Part shown: positions 1 to 7,366 of the stretch, one piece after another | Numbering within the stretch: position 1 is the stretch's first letter | How the letters are laid out: the number at the start of each line of letters is the position of its first letter | Source of the DNA: ZC4RG30 sp964396335 | GTDB lineage: Bacteria > Pseudomonadota > Gammaproteobacteria > Steroidobacterales > Steroidobacteraceae | Reading direction: 5' to 3' | Length of the DNA: 22,562 nt | Assembly: GCA_964396335.1 (NCBI GenBank) | Contig: CAYNEX010000036.1 | Span: 1-22,562, forward strand | Translations under genes and position numbers: made by a program | Notes under the pieces: generated by a model | What the model was told of the DNA's origin: nothing | The model's input: only the letters and a program-made list of their open reading frames with translations | Database searches by the model: none

Positions 1-291
1 GCGCGAGGGCAGGCTGTAGAGCATGCCGTCGTGGCCCATCGCGATGCCGTCGTCCACGGCGATGGTGTTGAACTCCTTGCCCACGCCGCCGGCGGCCTCG
101 ATCTCCTTGATCACCAGCTGGCCCAGGTCCTTCAGGTGCACATGGCCCGGCACGAACTGCGTGAATGAATTGGCCACGGCAATGATGGGCTTCTGGAAAT
201 CGCCATCCTTCATGCCGGTGGCGCGCCACAGGGAACGGGCACCGGCCATGTTGCGGCCGTGGGTGCTGGTGCGGGAGCGGTAGACGGGCAT
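1..291 (-). CDS. ilvD: Dihydroxy-acid dehydratase, N-terminal 97 residues (cut by window edge)
   Basis: The reverse strand reads MPVYRSRTSTHGRNMAGARS and continues through LWRATGM, PIIAVANSFTQFVPGHVHL and GGVGKEFNTIAVDDGIAMGH to the window edge. This is the highly conserved start of IlvD, a cytoplasmic Fe-S enzyme that dehydrates dihydroxy acids to 2-keto acids in valine, leucine and isoleucine synthesis. The ATG at 291-289 follows a GAGG about 8 bases upstream. Only about 97 of the usual ~610 residues lie in the window, and the frame is still open at base 1, so this is an edge truncation rather than a broken gene. It is divergent from a LysR-type regulator, which suggests control by that regulator. 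Confidence 0.96.
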   Translation of the reverse strand, partial: MPVYRSRTSTHGRNMAGARSLWRATGMKDGDFQKPIIAVANSFTQFVPGHVHLKDLGQLVIKEIEAAGGVGKEFNTIAVDDGIAMGHDGMLYSLPSR

Positions 292-320
292 CGGAAATCC
301 TCAAGGACCGGAAAACTGCC

Positions 321-382
321 CCATATGGTGCCCCGGATCTGGCCATATGCTCCAATATTGAATACAGGCCTCTGCCATATGG
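321..382. promoter_or_regulatory. Three phased CCATATGG-type repeats, candidate LysR-type operator
   Basis: The 101-bp gap between ilvD and the LysR gene holds CCATATGG at 321-328, CCATATGC at 343-350 and CCATATGG at 375-382. Their spacings are 22 and 32 bp, close to two and three helical turns, so all three would face the same side of the DNA. LysR-type regulators commonly bind phased sites in the divergent promoter they control. The repeats and spacing are seen directly. The operator role is inferred, and no experimentally known motif is matched. Confidence 0.45.
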
Positions 383-392
383 ATCTCGAATA

Positions 393-1301
393 GTGGAACT
401 GCGCCAGCTGCGTTACTTCATCGCCGTCGCCGAGGCCGGCAATTTCTCCCGTGCTGCGGCAAACCTGCACATGTCACAGCCGCCGCTGTCGATGCAGGTG
501 AAGGCGCTGGAAGAGGAACTCGGCGTGCAGCTGCTGGAGCGCTCCAACCACGGCGCCACGCTGACCCCTGCCGGGGCTGCCTTCCTGGAAGAGGCTCGGG
601 CCGCGCTGGCCCGACTCGAGTCCGCCCGCCAGCGCGCGCAGCTGGTCAGCCGCGGCGAGATCGGCCGGTTATCGGTGGGGTTCGTGTCGATCGCCGACTA
701 TGGCGTGCTGCCGCCGGCCCTGAAGGCCTTCCGCGCCCGCTATCCGCAGGTGGAAGTGCAACTGCACGAGCTGACCACCGACGCGCAGATCCGCGAGCTG
801 CGCGCCAACCAGCTGGACCTGGGCATCGCGCTGTCACCGCTGGAGGAGCCGGACCTGGACTTCGCGCGCCTGCATGACGAGGAACTGGTGCTGGCCCTGC
901 CCTCCTCGCATCGCGCCGGCCGGGCGCAGGAGGCGGTGGACCTGCGCACGCTGGCTGCCGAGAGTTTCATCGTACCGCCGCGCGACATCGCGCCGGGCCT
1001 GCATGACCTGATCATCGGCCAATGCCGCGCCGCCGGCTTCGCGCCGCGCATCACCCAGCATGCCCGCCAGATGCAGACCGTGATCAGCCTGGTGGCCAGC
1101 GGCATGGGTTATGCGCTGGTGCCCTCGTCGGTGCGCAACCTGAACCGCCCGGGTGTGCAGTACCGGCGCCTGGCCGGCCAGGCGGCCAGGGTGGAACTGG
1201 GCATCGTCACCCGCAAGCGCGAGGGCGGCCTGCTGGGTGAACGCTTCGCCGAAGCGCTGGTCACTGCGGCGCGCTCGTTGCACGGCGGCCGCAGGACCTG
1301 A
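393..1301 (+). CDS. LysR-family transcriptional regulator
   Basis: This 302-residue protein has the usual LysR length. It begins with the winged helix-turn-helix MELRQLRYFIAVAEAGNFSR, followed by AAANLHMSQPPLSMQVKALE and LGVQLLERS (residues 1-60). A linker helix and a periplasmic-binding-protein-like effector domain follow (about 90-295; SVGFVSIADYGVLP, LDLGIALSP, LVASGMGYALVPSS). The start is GTG 393-395. It overlaps by one base the TAG of a four-codon ORF, ATG-GAT-CTC-GAA-TAG at 379-393. Divergence from ilvD makes branched-chain amino acid synthesis a plausible target. The effector is unknown, and the sequence is not close enough to IlvY for me to assign that name. Confidence 0.93.
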   Translation: MELRQLRYFIAVAEAGNFSRAAANLHMSQPPLSMQVKALEEELGVQLLERSNHGATLTPAGAAFLEEARAALARLESARQRAQLVSRGEIGRLSVGFVSIADYGVLPPALKAFRARYPQVEVQLHELTTDAQIRELRANQLDLGIALSPLEEPDLDFARLHDEELVLALPSSHRAGRAQEAVDLRTLAAESFIVPPRDIAPGLHDLIIGQCRAAGFAPRITQHARQMQTVISLVASGMGYALVPSSVRNLNRPGVQYRRLAGQAARVELGIVTRKREGGLLGERFAEALVTAARSLHGGRRT

Positions 1302-1310
1302 AGCGACGCC

Positions 1311-2599
<1,289 letters not shown>

Positions 2600-2603
<4 letters not shown>

Positions 2604-3076
2604 GTTCCCCCCTCCCTTCTGTTGTCCTTGAGTATCACCCGGTCAGCGCAGCTGGCGGGTTCGCCCTCGCTGCCTTCGACCGTGCAGACCGTCCGCGACT
2701 GCTTCACGGACTCCACTGCATCACAGGGTGCCCCGAAGACGCCCAGCTGCAACGCGCGTTCCTCGCCGGCCGCAAAGTCGCCCAGCATCTGGTAGTCGGA
2801 GATGGACCCGAAGCCGCGGGTCTGCGCCATCCAGGCGACCTGCACGTTCAGCGCGGCCCGGCCGGTGTCATTGCGAGCCGTGACGTTCAGGATGCAGCGG
2901 CGGCCATCCGGTGCGGTTTCGGCGCGGTTGATGGAAAGCAGGAGGACGTCGGCCGGCTCCCCCACTGATCCGTTATCGGTCGTCCGCCCGTCTTCCGGCG
3001 CCTCCTCGCGCGGAGCGCCGCAAGACGTGAGAGATATCGCCACCAGGGCGGCCACAACACAAATCCTTGATTGCAT
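2600..3076 (-). CDS. Small hypothetical lipoprotein, translationally coupled to the downstream serine hydrolase
   Basis: This is a 158-residue protein. Residues 1-19, MQSRICVVAALVAISLTSC, form a signal peptide with a lipobox (LTSC, Cys19). An acidic linker (20-42) is followed by a beta-rich domain (CILNVTARNDTGRAALNVQV) resembling FxLYD-like or immunoglobulin-like sandwiches. The mature domain has four cysteines (61, 118, 131, 143), compatible with two disulfides after export. Its stop overlaps the start codon of the serine hydrolase by four bases, and its last codons carry that gene's Shine-Dalgarno tract, so the pair is almost certainly co-expressed. I do not recognise the family. A role as partner or chaperone of the hydrolase is only an inference from the coupling. 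Confidence 0.8.
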
Positions 3077-3243
3077 GGAATATCCGGAATCCGAATGGAC
3101 CGCCCTGCCCTGGCTTCCTTGTTGCAGCGCCTCAGCGCCGGGAAGTTATCCCGCCCCGGCTCCACAATCCTCTGCGCGAGGTAGACATTGTGATAACCAA
3201 CAACAAGAATAGGGACAAATCAGTCCGGGGGGTTAATCGTCGC

Positions 3244-4425
3244 ATGGCACGAAATGGAATGTCGCGCCGCGCGATGCTGGGCAACCTTGCGTTGCTTGGT
3301 GTCGCCGCGGTGCCTGGGAAGTCCTTGGCCGCTCAACATGCCGGGACTCCGATCTACCGCGATTTCAAGAGTCCGCATCTGGAGCTGATCCGGCTGCTGC
3401 GCGAGGCTGCCGAGATCGAGCACGACCTGATGGTCCAGTACATGTACAGCGCGTTCTCGCTGAAGCCGGAATATGCCGAAGTGGTCGGCGCCCCGGCGCC
3501 GGGAACGAACTCGTTCATGGGCGTGGTCATCCAGGAGATGCAGCACCTCGGCGCGGTCAACCGCCTGCTGGTGGAACTGGAAGCCGCCCCGGTGCTGTCG
3601 CGCCAGGACTTCCCGTATGAATCGGACATCTATCCGTTCGCATTCGAGCTGGAGCCGCTGAGCCCGTCGGCGCTGGCCAAGTTCACCTATTGCGAAGCGG
3701 CGCCCGACGCGCTGCAGAAGACCACTGCGAACGGTTCGCCGCGCCTGATCGAGCAGCTGCGCACCACGCTCGGCGGTTCGATCGCACCGAACCATGTCGG
3801 CCACCTCTACGACGCGGTGATCGACACGCTGAACGAGGTCAAGAAGACCGGCAACACGGAACTGGACTTCGACAAGTGGAACGCCGACCTGGTCCACATC
3901 AAGGACGAGGGTGAAGTCGGCCACTTCGAGTTCTTCCAGTCGCTGTATGGCGGAACACATCCGCTGCTGGCCAAGACCCCGGGCGTGTGGAACCTGGCGA
4001 AGACCGACCCGCGCTTCCCCTGCTACCAGGTGCCGATCAACCCGACCGCCTATGAAGGGCACCCGGGCTGCATCCAGGACAAGGACCTGCGTGCCCTGGC
4101 CTGGCTCGGCAACCTGAACTACTGGGTGATGCTGTCGCTGCTCGATGCCGGTTACCGCCGCAAGTCGCAGGTGGAGATCGCGCTGTCGCAGGCCGTGATG
4201 ATGGGCCCGATCTACTCGCTGTCGCGTTACCTGCCCACCAAGGGCGCCGCGATTCCGTTCGATCCGCTCAGCATGGGCTTCGAGGCCGGCCTCACCGCCG
4301 GTGCGGAGCGCCGCATCACGCGCATGCTGCTCGAAGAGGCCCGCGACTTCGCGCAGTCGATCGAGAAGATCCTGCCGGGCGATTTCAACATCAAGCTGTA
4401 CGACCAGTTCCTGGCCGCGGTCTGA
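3244..4425 (+). CDS. Tat-exported ferritin-like protein (VioB iminophenyl-pyruvate dimer synthase-type domain)
   Basis: From this ATG the protein has 393 residues. It opens with a twin-arginine signal (MSRRAMLGNLALLGVAAVPG, RR at 8-9) that would send a folded, metal-loaded protein to the periplasm. The ferritin-like core shows EIEHDLMVQYMYSAFSLKP (Glu57/Glu59), QEMQHLGAVNRLLVELEAAP (E98xxH101), FTYCEAAP (Glu151) and IKDEGEVGHFEFFQSLYGG (E224xxH227). That is a repeated Glu/ExxH pattern fitting a di-iron four-helix bundle, and it resembles the domain found in VioB. The C-terminal ~140 residues are helical and not recognised. The start is uncertain: GTG 3190 in the same frame has GAGG at 3178-3181, and ATG 3259 begins exactly at MSRRAML. 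An AT-rich island (about 3183-3223) precedes the gene. The reaction is unknown. Confidence 0.85.
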   Translation: MARNGMSRRAMLGNLALLGVAAVPGKSLAAQHAGTPIYRDFKSPHLELIRLLREAAEIEHDLMVQYMYSAFSLKPEYAEVVGAPAPGTNSFMGVVIQEMQHLGAVNRLLVELEAAPVLSRQDFPYESDIYPFAFELEPLSPSALAKFTYCEAAPDALQKTTANGSPRLIEQLRTTLGGSIAPNHVGHLYDAVIDTLNEVKKTGNTELDFDKWNADLVHIKDEGEVGHFEFFQSLYGGTHPLLAKTPGVWNLAKTDPRFPCYQVPINPTAYEGHPGCIQDKDLRALAWLGNLNYWVMLSLLDAGYRRKSQVEIALSQAVMMGPIYSLSRYLPTKGAAIPFDPLSMGFEAGLTAGAERRITRMLLEEARDFAQSIEKILPGDFNIKLYDQFLAAV

Positions 4426-4433
4426 TCCGCGGC
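4414..4433 (+). other. Stop-codon hairpin at the end of the ferritin-like gene
   Basis: GCCGCGG (4414-4420) and CCGCGGC (4427-4433) form a perfect 7-bp stem. The 6-base loop TCTGAT contains the TGA stop of the ferritin-like gene. No T-tract follows, so it is not a classical terminator. It may stabilise the mRNA end or act with the next hairpin. Confidence 0.4.
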
Positions 4434-4450
4434 TTCAGGCGGAAAGCAAA

Positions 4451-4476
4451 GACCGGCGGCCTAACAGCCGCCGGTC
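4451..4476 (-). terminator. Rho-independent-like terminator of the minus-strand gene ending at 4461
   Basis: GACCGGCGGC (4451-4460) and GCCGCCGGTC (4467-4476) form a perfect 10-bp GC-rich stem. The 6-base loop contains the TAG stop of the minus-strand gene (4463-4461). Read on the minus strand, the stem is followed by TTTGCTTTCC, a short T-rich tail, so termination most likely serves that strand. It may also insulate the convergent ferritin-like gene. Confidence 0.65.
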
Positions 4477-4874
4477 GACACGCCGACCTGCACTCCGCCC
4501 TTCGCTCCCACCAGGCTGTAGAAACCTCCTTCATAGGCGAAGTTCTCCAGCACCCAGTACTGGTCGGGGCCATAGCGAACGGCTCCCAGCACCTCGCTGT
4601 CGATGCTGGCGGTTTCACCGCCGCGATCCACCCCGGCGGACACGTCGACCAGTGACAGGGTCGTCCGGTCCGAACGCACCAGGCCCCGTACATAGGTCCG
4701 CATCCCGCCATGGGACTTCTGCGCCTGGAAGTAATACGAGCTGGCGCCGTTGTCGCCACGCACGCGGAACAGCTTCGTGATCTGTACTTCCGTGGCTGCG
4801 CGCTGTTCGGCCGGGATGTCCGACAGGCCGGTGAACCGCTGGGTCGCAAGCTGGCTGTCGAATGCCTGGGTCAT
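4461..4874 (-). CDS. Hypothetical protein, N-terminus possibly lost in assembly gap
   Basis: The visible ORF from ATG 4874-4872 gives 137 residues, starting MTQAFDSQLATQRFTGLSDI and ending GGVQVGVSTGGC. I do not recognise the family. It contains a beta-rich stretch (VQITKLFRVRGDNGASSYYF, RTYVRGLVRSDRTTLSLVDV). The frame stays open upstream through CAG-AGA-GTC to a codon NTG that touches the run of N, so the true start may lie in or beyond the gap and a signal peptide may be missing. The single Cys is the last residue. The stop codon sits in the loop of a strong hairpin. Confidence is moderate that it is a real gene (good codon bias and its own terminator) and low for any function. Confidence 0.6.
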   Translation of the reverse strand: MTQAFDSQLATQRFTGLSDIPAEQRAATEVQITKLFRVRGDNGASSYYFQAQKSHGGMRTYVRGLVRSDRTTLSLVDVSAGVDRGGETASIDSEVLGAVRYGPDQYWVLENFAYEGGFYSLVGAKGGVQVGVSTGGC

Positions 4875-4885
4875 CTGTCTGACCA

Positions 4886-4985
4886 NNNNNNNNNNNNNNN
4901 NNNNNNNNNNNNNNNNNNNNNNNNNNNNNNNNNNNNNNNNNNNNNNNNNNNNNNNNNNNNNNNNNNNNNNNNNNNNNNNNNNNNN
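4886..4985. other. Assembly gap, 100 N
   Basis: There is a run of exactly 100 unknown bases, a conventional placeholder for a scaffold gap of unknown size. It separates the minus-strand hypothetical gene from the yceH-like gene. Any shared divergent promoter and the possible 5' end of the minus-strand gene are hidden, and the true distance across it is not known. Confidence 0.98.
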
Positions 4986-5020
4986 CTCGGAGGCACGCGG
5001 GAAGTGGGAAAATGCCGGCC

Positions 5021-5680
5021 ATGAACATCCAGCTCGCCCCGCTCGAAGCCCGCGTCATCGGCTGCCTGATCGAAAAGCAGATCACCACGCCCGACCAGTA
5101 CCCGCTGTCGCTGAATGCGCTGGTGAATGCCTGCAACCAGAAGTCCAACCGCGACCCGGTGCTGGAACTGGACGAGGCCACGGTGCAGAAGGTGGTGGAT
5201 GAGCTGGCGCGCAAGCACATGATCCTCGAGCGTTCCGGCTATGGCAGCCGCGTGCCGAAATACCAGCACCTGTTCTGCAACACCGAGTTCGGTTCGCTGA
5301 AGTTCACGCCGCTGGAAACCGCCATCGTCTGCGAGCTGCTGCTGCGCGGGCCGCAGACCGTTGCGGAGCTGCGCACGCGCGCGGCGCGCATGAGCGAGGT
5401 GCGGGACACGGCCGAGGTGGAAGCCGCCTTGCAGAGCCTGATGACGCGCGCGGACGGGCCGTTCGTGGTGCGGCTGCCCCGCGAAGCGGGGCGGCGCGAA
5501 AGCCGTTATGCGCACCTGTTCAGTGGTGCCGTCGAAGGCGAATCCGGCGTCGAGGCGGAAGCAGGCACGACGTCGGCCCCAGCCACCCGCGGTGCCGATC
5601 GCATGACGCAACTGGAACAGCGGGTGGAACAGCTTGCTGCCGAACTGGCCAGCCTGAAGAAGCAGCTCGGCGTCGAATGA
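5021..5680 (+). CDS. yceH: YceH family protein (DUF480), double winged-helix
   Basis: From ATG 5021 the protein (219 residues) begins MNIQLAPLEARVIGCLIEKQ and continues with ITTPDQYPLSLNALVNACNQ, KSNRDPV, FCNTEFGSLK, ELLLRGPQTVAELRTRA and RLPREAGRRESRYAHLFS. It matches E. coli YceH nearly from end to end. The family consists of two winged-helix domains followed by a C-terminal coiled coil (here MTQLEQRVEQLAAELASLKK). Its molecular role is not established; a cytoplasmic regulatory role is inferred from the fold. ATG 5012 (MPAMNIQ) is an alternative start with GGGAAG 7 bases upstream. I chose 5021 because it aligns with the E. coli start. A Ser/Ala/Glu-rich linker (about residues 168-195) precedes the coiled coil. 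Confidence 0.94.
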   Translation: MNIQLAPLEARVIGCLIEKQITTPDQYPLSLNALVNACNQKSNRDPVLELDEATVQKVVDELARKHMILERSGYGSRVPKYQHLFCNTEFGSLKFTPLETAIVCELLLRGPQTVAELRTRAARMSEVRDTAEVEAALQSLMTRADGPFVVRLPREAGRRESRYAHLFSGAVEGESGVEAEAGTTSAPATRGADRMTQLEQRVEQLAAELASLKKQLGVE

Positions 5681-5690
5681 ACGCCGGCGA

Positions 5691-5718
5691 CGCCAGCCGG
5701 ACCATCATCCGGCTGGCG
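5691..5718. terminator. Bidirectional hairpin between convergent genes
   Basis: CGCCAGCCGG (5691-5700) and CCGGCTGGCG (5709-5718) form a perfect 10-bp stem with an 8-base loop. It lies in the 49-bp gap between the convergent yceH-like and DUF8021-like genes. No T-tract occurs on either side, so intrinsic termination is only plausible. The position strongly suggests it marks the end of both transcripts. Confidence 0.5.
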
Positions 5719-5729
5719 CGCATCACCAT

Positions 5730-6629
5730 CTAGAACTTCACCGGATCGGTCGACGGCCAGAAGCGCGCGGTCGCCATCTGCAGGCCCTTGAAGAAGGCAT
5801 TGATGGAGTGGATCTGCCCGCCCCAGACCTTGAATGCCTCGAAGGTCACCAGCGCATTGCCCTCGCCATAGGAATTGCCGGTGAGGCCGAAGTTCATCCA
5901 CAGCAGCACGACGCCCTTCTCTTCATCGACCGCCGCGACGCTGGCGATGATGCCGGGATGCAGGATGATGTTCTGCGCATACAGCCCGCAGTCGGCGCGG
6001 CCACAGCCCGGGCCCGCCGTGATCATGCCGTTCTCGACCCGGTAGGTTCCCGGCGCAAACGGTGTGTTCGCATCGATGAAACTGCCCACGCGCAGGCCTT
6101 CGGTGTAGGTCAGCGCGGTGCTGATCAGGTCCTTGCGCTTCATGCGCTTGCCAGCCGGCACCGGGTCGTCCATGCCGCGCACCGGCTTGTCGAGCTCGGT
6201 GGGCTGGAAGCGCGACTCGGGGGTGATGCGCTGGACCAGCGTCTCGATGCCCGCGATACGCCGGTCCTCGACGTGCAGCAGTACCGAGAGCAGCGCCTTG
6301 TTCTGGCCTTCCAGCACCACCACATGACTGGCCGCAACCTGCTTTCGCGTATCGAGGTAATCGTGGCGGAAGGTGCCCTTGCCGGTGACGGTCTTCCACA
6401 GGCCGTCGCCCAGCTGGATCTCGCGCGAGTCCTCGGTGACCTTCACCTTCGACGCCAGCGGCAGGCGGGACGTGTCGCGCGCCACCAGCGCTTCGACATA
6501 AGTGTCGATCAGGCCGGTCAGGCAGCTGCGGTCACAGGAGGCCGCGGCGGCCGGCGCGGCGAAACCGAAAGCAAGGATCGAACCCAGTGCGGCCAGAACG
6601 GCCGCACGCGCGTGGCGTGCCTGAAACAT
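5730..6629 (-). CDS. Secreted DUF8021-like (NTF2-like fold) protein
   Basis: This is a 299-residue protein with a Sec signal peptide (residues 1-30, ending in APAAAA). The mature part starts SCDRSCLTGLIDTYVEALVA, then RDTSRLPLASKVKVTEDSRE and LGDGLWKTVTGKGTFRHDYLD. This layout (CxxxC, a helix with D-Y-x-x-A-L, the DxSRLPLA box, T-E-D/N, LGxGLWxT) is that of DUF8021/SnoaL-like proteins of the NTF2-like superfamily. Cysteines 32, 36, 209 and 214 could form two disulfides. Its activity is unknown; the NTF2-like fold hosts both enzymes and ligand binders. AGGGGG lies just upstream of the ATG. It is downstream of sodC on the same strand, but a hairpin stands in the 76-bp gap, so co-transcription is uncertain. 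Confidence 0.8.
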   Translation of the reverse strand: MFQARHARAAVLAALGSILAFGFAAPAAAASCDRSCLTGLIDTYVEALVARDTSRLPLASKVKVTEDSREIQLGDGLWKTVTGKGTFRHDYLDTRKQVAASHVVVLEGQNKALLSVLLHVEDRRIAGIETLVQRITPESRFQPTELDKPVRGMDDPVPAGKRMKRKDLISTALTYTEGLRVGSFIDANTPFAPGTYRVENGMITAGPGCGRADCGLYAQNIILHPGIIASVAAVDEEKGVVLLWMNFGLTGNSYGEGNALVTFEAFKVWGGQIHSINAFFKGLQMATARFWPSTDPVKF

Positions 6630-6654
6630 GAATCCCCCTGCCTGGTTGTGAATG

Positions 6655-6684
6655 CGGCCCGGAGAGCATAGCTGCTCCGGGCCG
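6655..6684 (-). terminator. Hairpin downstream of sodC
   Basis: CGGCCCGGAG (6655-6664) pairs perfectly with CTCCGGGCCG (6675-6684), a 10-bp stem 22 bases after the sodC stop. The loop can form a further AGC/GCT mini-stem. No T-tract follows on the minus strand. It could be a terminator or an RNA-stabilising or attenuating hairpin before the DUF8021-like gene. Confidence 0.5.
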
Positions 6685-6705
6685 GGGACTCATGCGCGGG
6701 AAGGA

Positions 6706-7224
6706 CTACTGGATGACGCCGCAGGCGATGCGATCGCCCGACCCGCCGGAGGGCTGCGTCTTGTAGTCATCCGGCATGGCGTGCACGACGATGGCCTTGC
6801 CGAGGATCTGGTTCGGACCGCCGTCCTTGTCCTCCAGCGTCGCGTCGGCCAGCGTGATGTCGATGGTGGCGCGACCGGAATCATCGGCCTTGGCGTTGGG
6901 CATGTCGCCCAGGTGCCGTTTGTCGGATTTCGGCCCGCCGTGCTCATCCCTGGTCGGGTTGAAGTGCTCTCCCGCACTCTTGAAGTCGGGCGCCGTGCAG
7001 ACGCCGTTCTCATGGATGTGGAAACCATGCTCCTTGCCGGGCGAGAGGCCGGTGATCTCGCCGCGGATGGAGACCGCGGTACCCTCGCTGGTCAGGGTGA
7101 GATTGCCCTTCACCTGGCTGTTCGGCGCACTGGCGAGGTTGGCGGTGGCGTTGGTCTTCAATCGCGGCTCCGCGGCGGTGCAGATCGCGACGGGAACGAG
7201 CAGGGCAAGCGCGATGGCTTTCAT
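6706..7224 (-). CDS. sodC: Periplasmic Cu/Zn superoxide dismutase
   Basis: From ATG 7224 (after AAGGAAGG) the protein has 172 residues with a Sec signal (MKAIALALLVPVAICTAAEP). It converts superoxide to peroxide and oxygen in the periplasm. All metal ligands are visible. Copper ligands are His69 and His71 (HGFHIHENG), bridging His87 (GEHFNP) and His148 (VVHAMPDD). Zinc ligands are His87, His95, His104 and Asp107 (EHGGPKSDKRHLGD). The disulfide pair is Cys76 and Cys168, and the active-site Arg165 lies in GDRIACGV. Length and motifs are normal for bacterial SodC. A longer upstream reading frame to 7647 is rejected because it overlaps the divergent DUF349 gene and lacks the signal peptide at its start. 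Confidence 0.96.
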   Translation of the reverse strand: MKAIALALLVPVAICTAAEPRLKTNATANLASAPNSQVKGNLTLTSEGTAVSIRGEITGLSPGKEHGFHIHENGVCTAPDFKSAGEHFNPTRDEHGGPKSDKRHLGDMPNAKADDSGRATIDITLADATLEDKDGGPNQILGKAIVVHAMPDDYKTQPSGGSGDRIACGVIQ

Positions 7225-7351
7225 GTTGGCCTTCCTTGAATCCTGGTGTGGAGCCGAGCATGCATGAGCGCCATTTCGCAGGCCGTCCATTGGGCGGAGG
7301 AAACGCCTGTAGTCGGGTTCTGACGGACCGGCGCAGGCAGGCACCGGCGGG

Positions 7352-7357
7352 TATGAT
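7352..7357 (+). promoter_or_regulatory. Candidate -10 element (TATGAT) of the DUF349 gene
   Basis: TATGAT ends 9 bases before the ATG at 7367 in otherwise GC-rich DNA, with no clear -35 hexamer. No strong Shine-Dalgarno lies between it and the ATG. If it is used, the transcript would begin within a few bases of the start codon and be leaderless. Confidence 0.35.
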
Positions 7358-7366
7358 CTGGCGCAA

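Noticed and set aside
3183..3223. AT-rich island as a sigma-70 promoter for the ferritin-like gene
   Set aside because: A TTGTGA-like -35 can be read, but no -10 at proper spacing matches more than two or three consensus bases.
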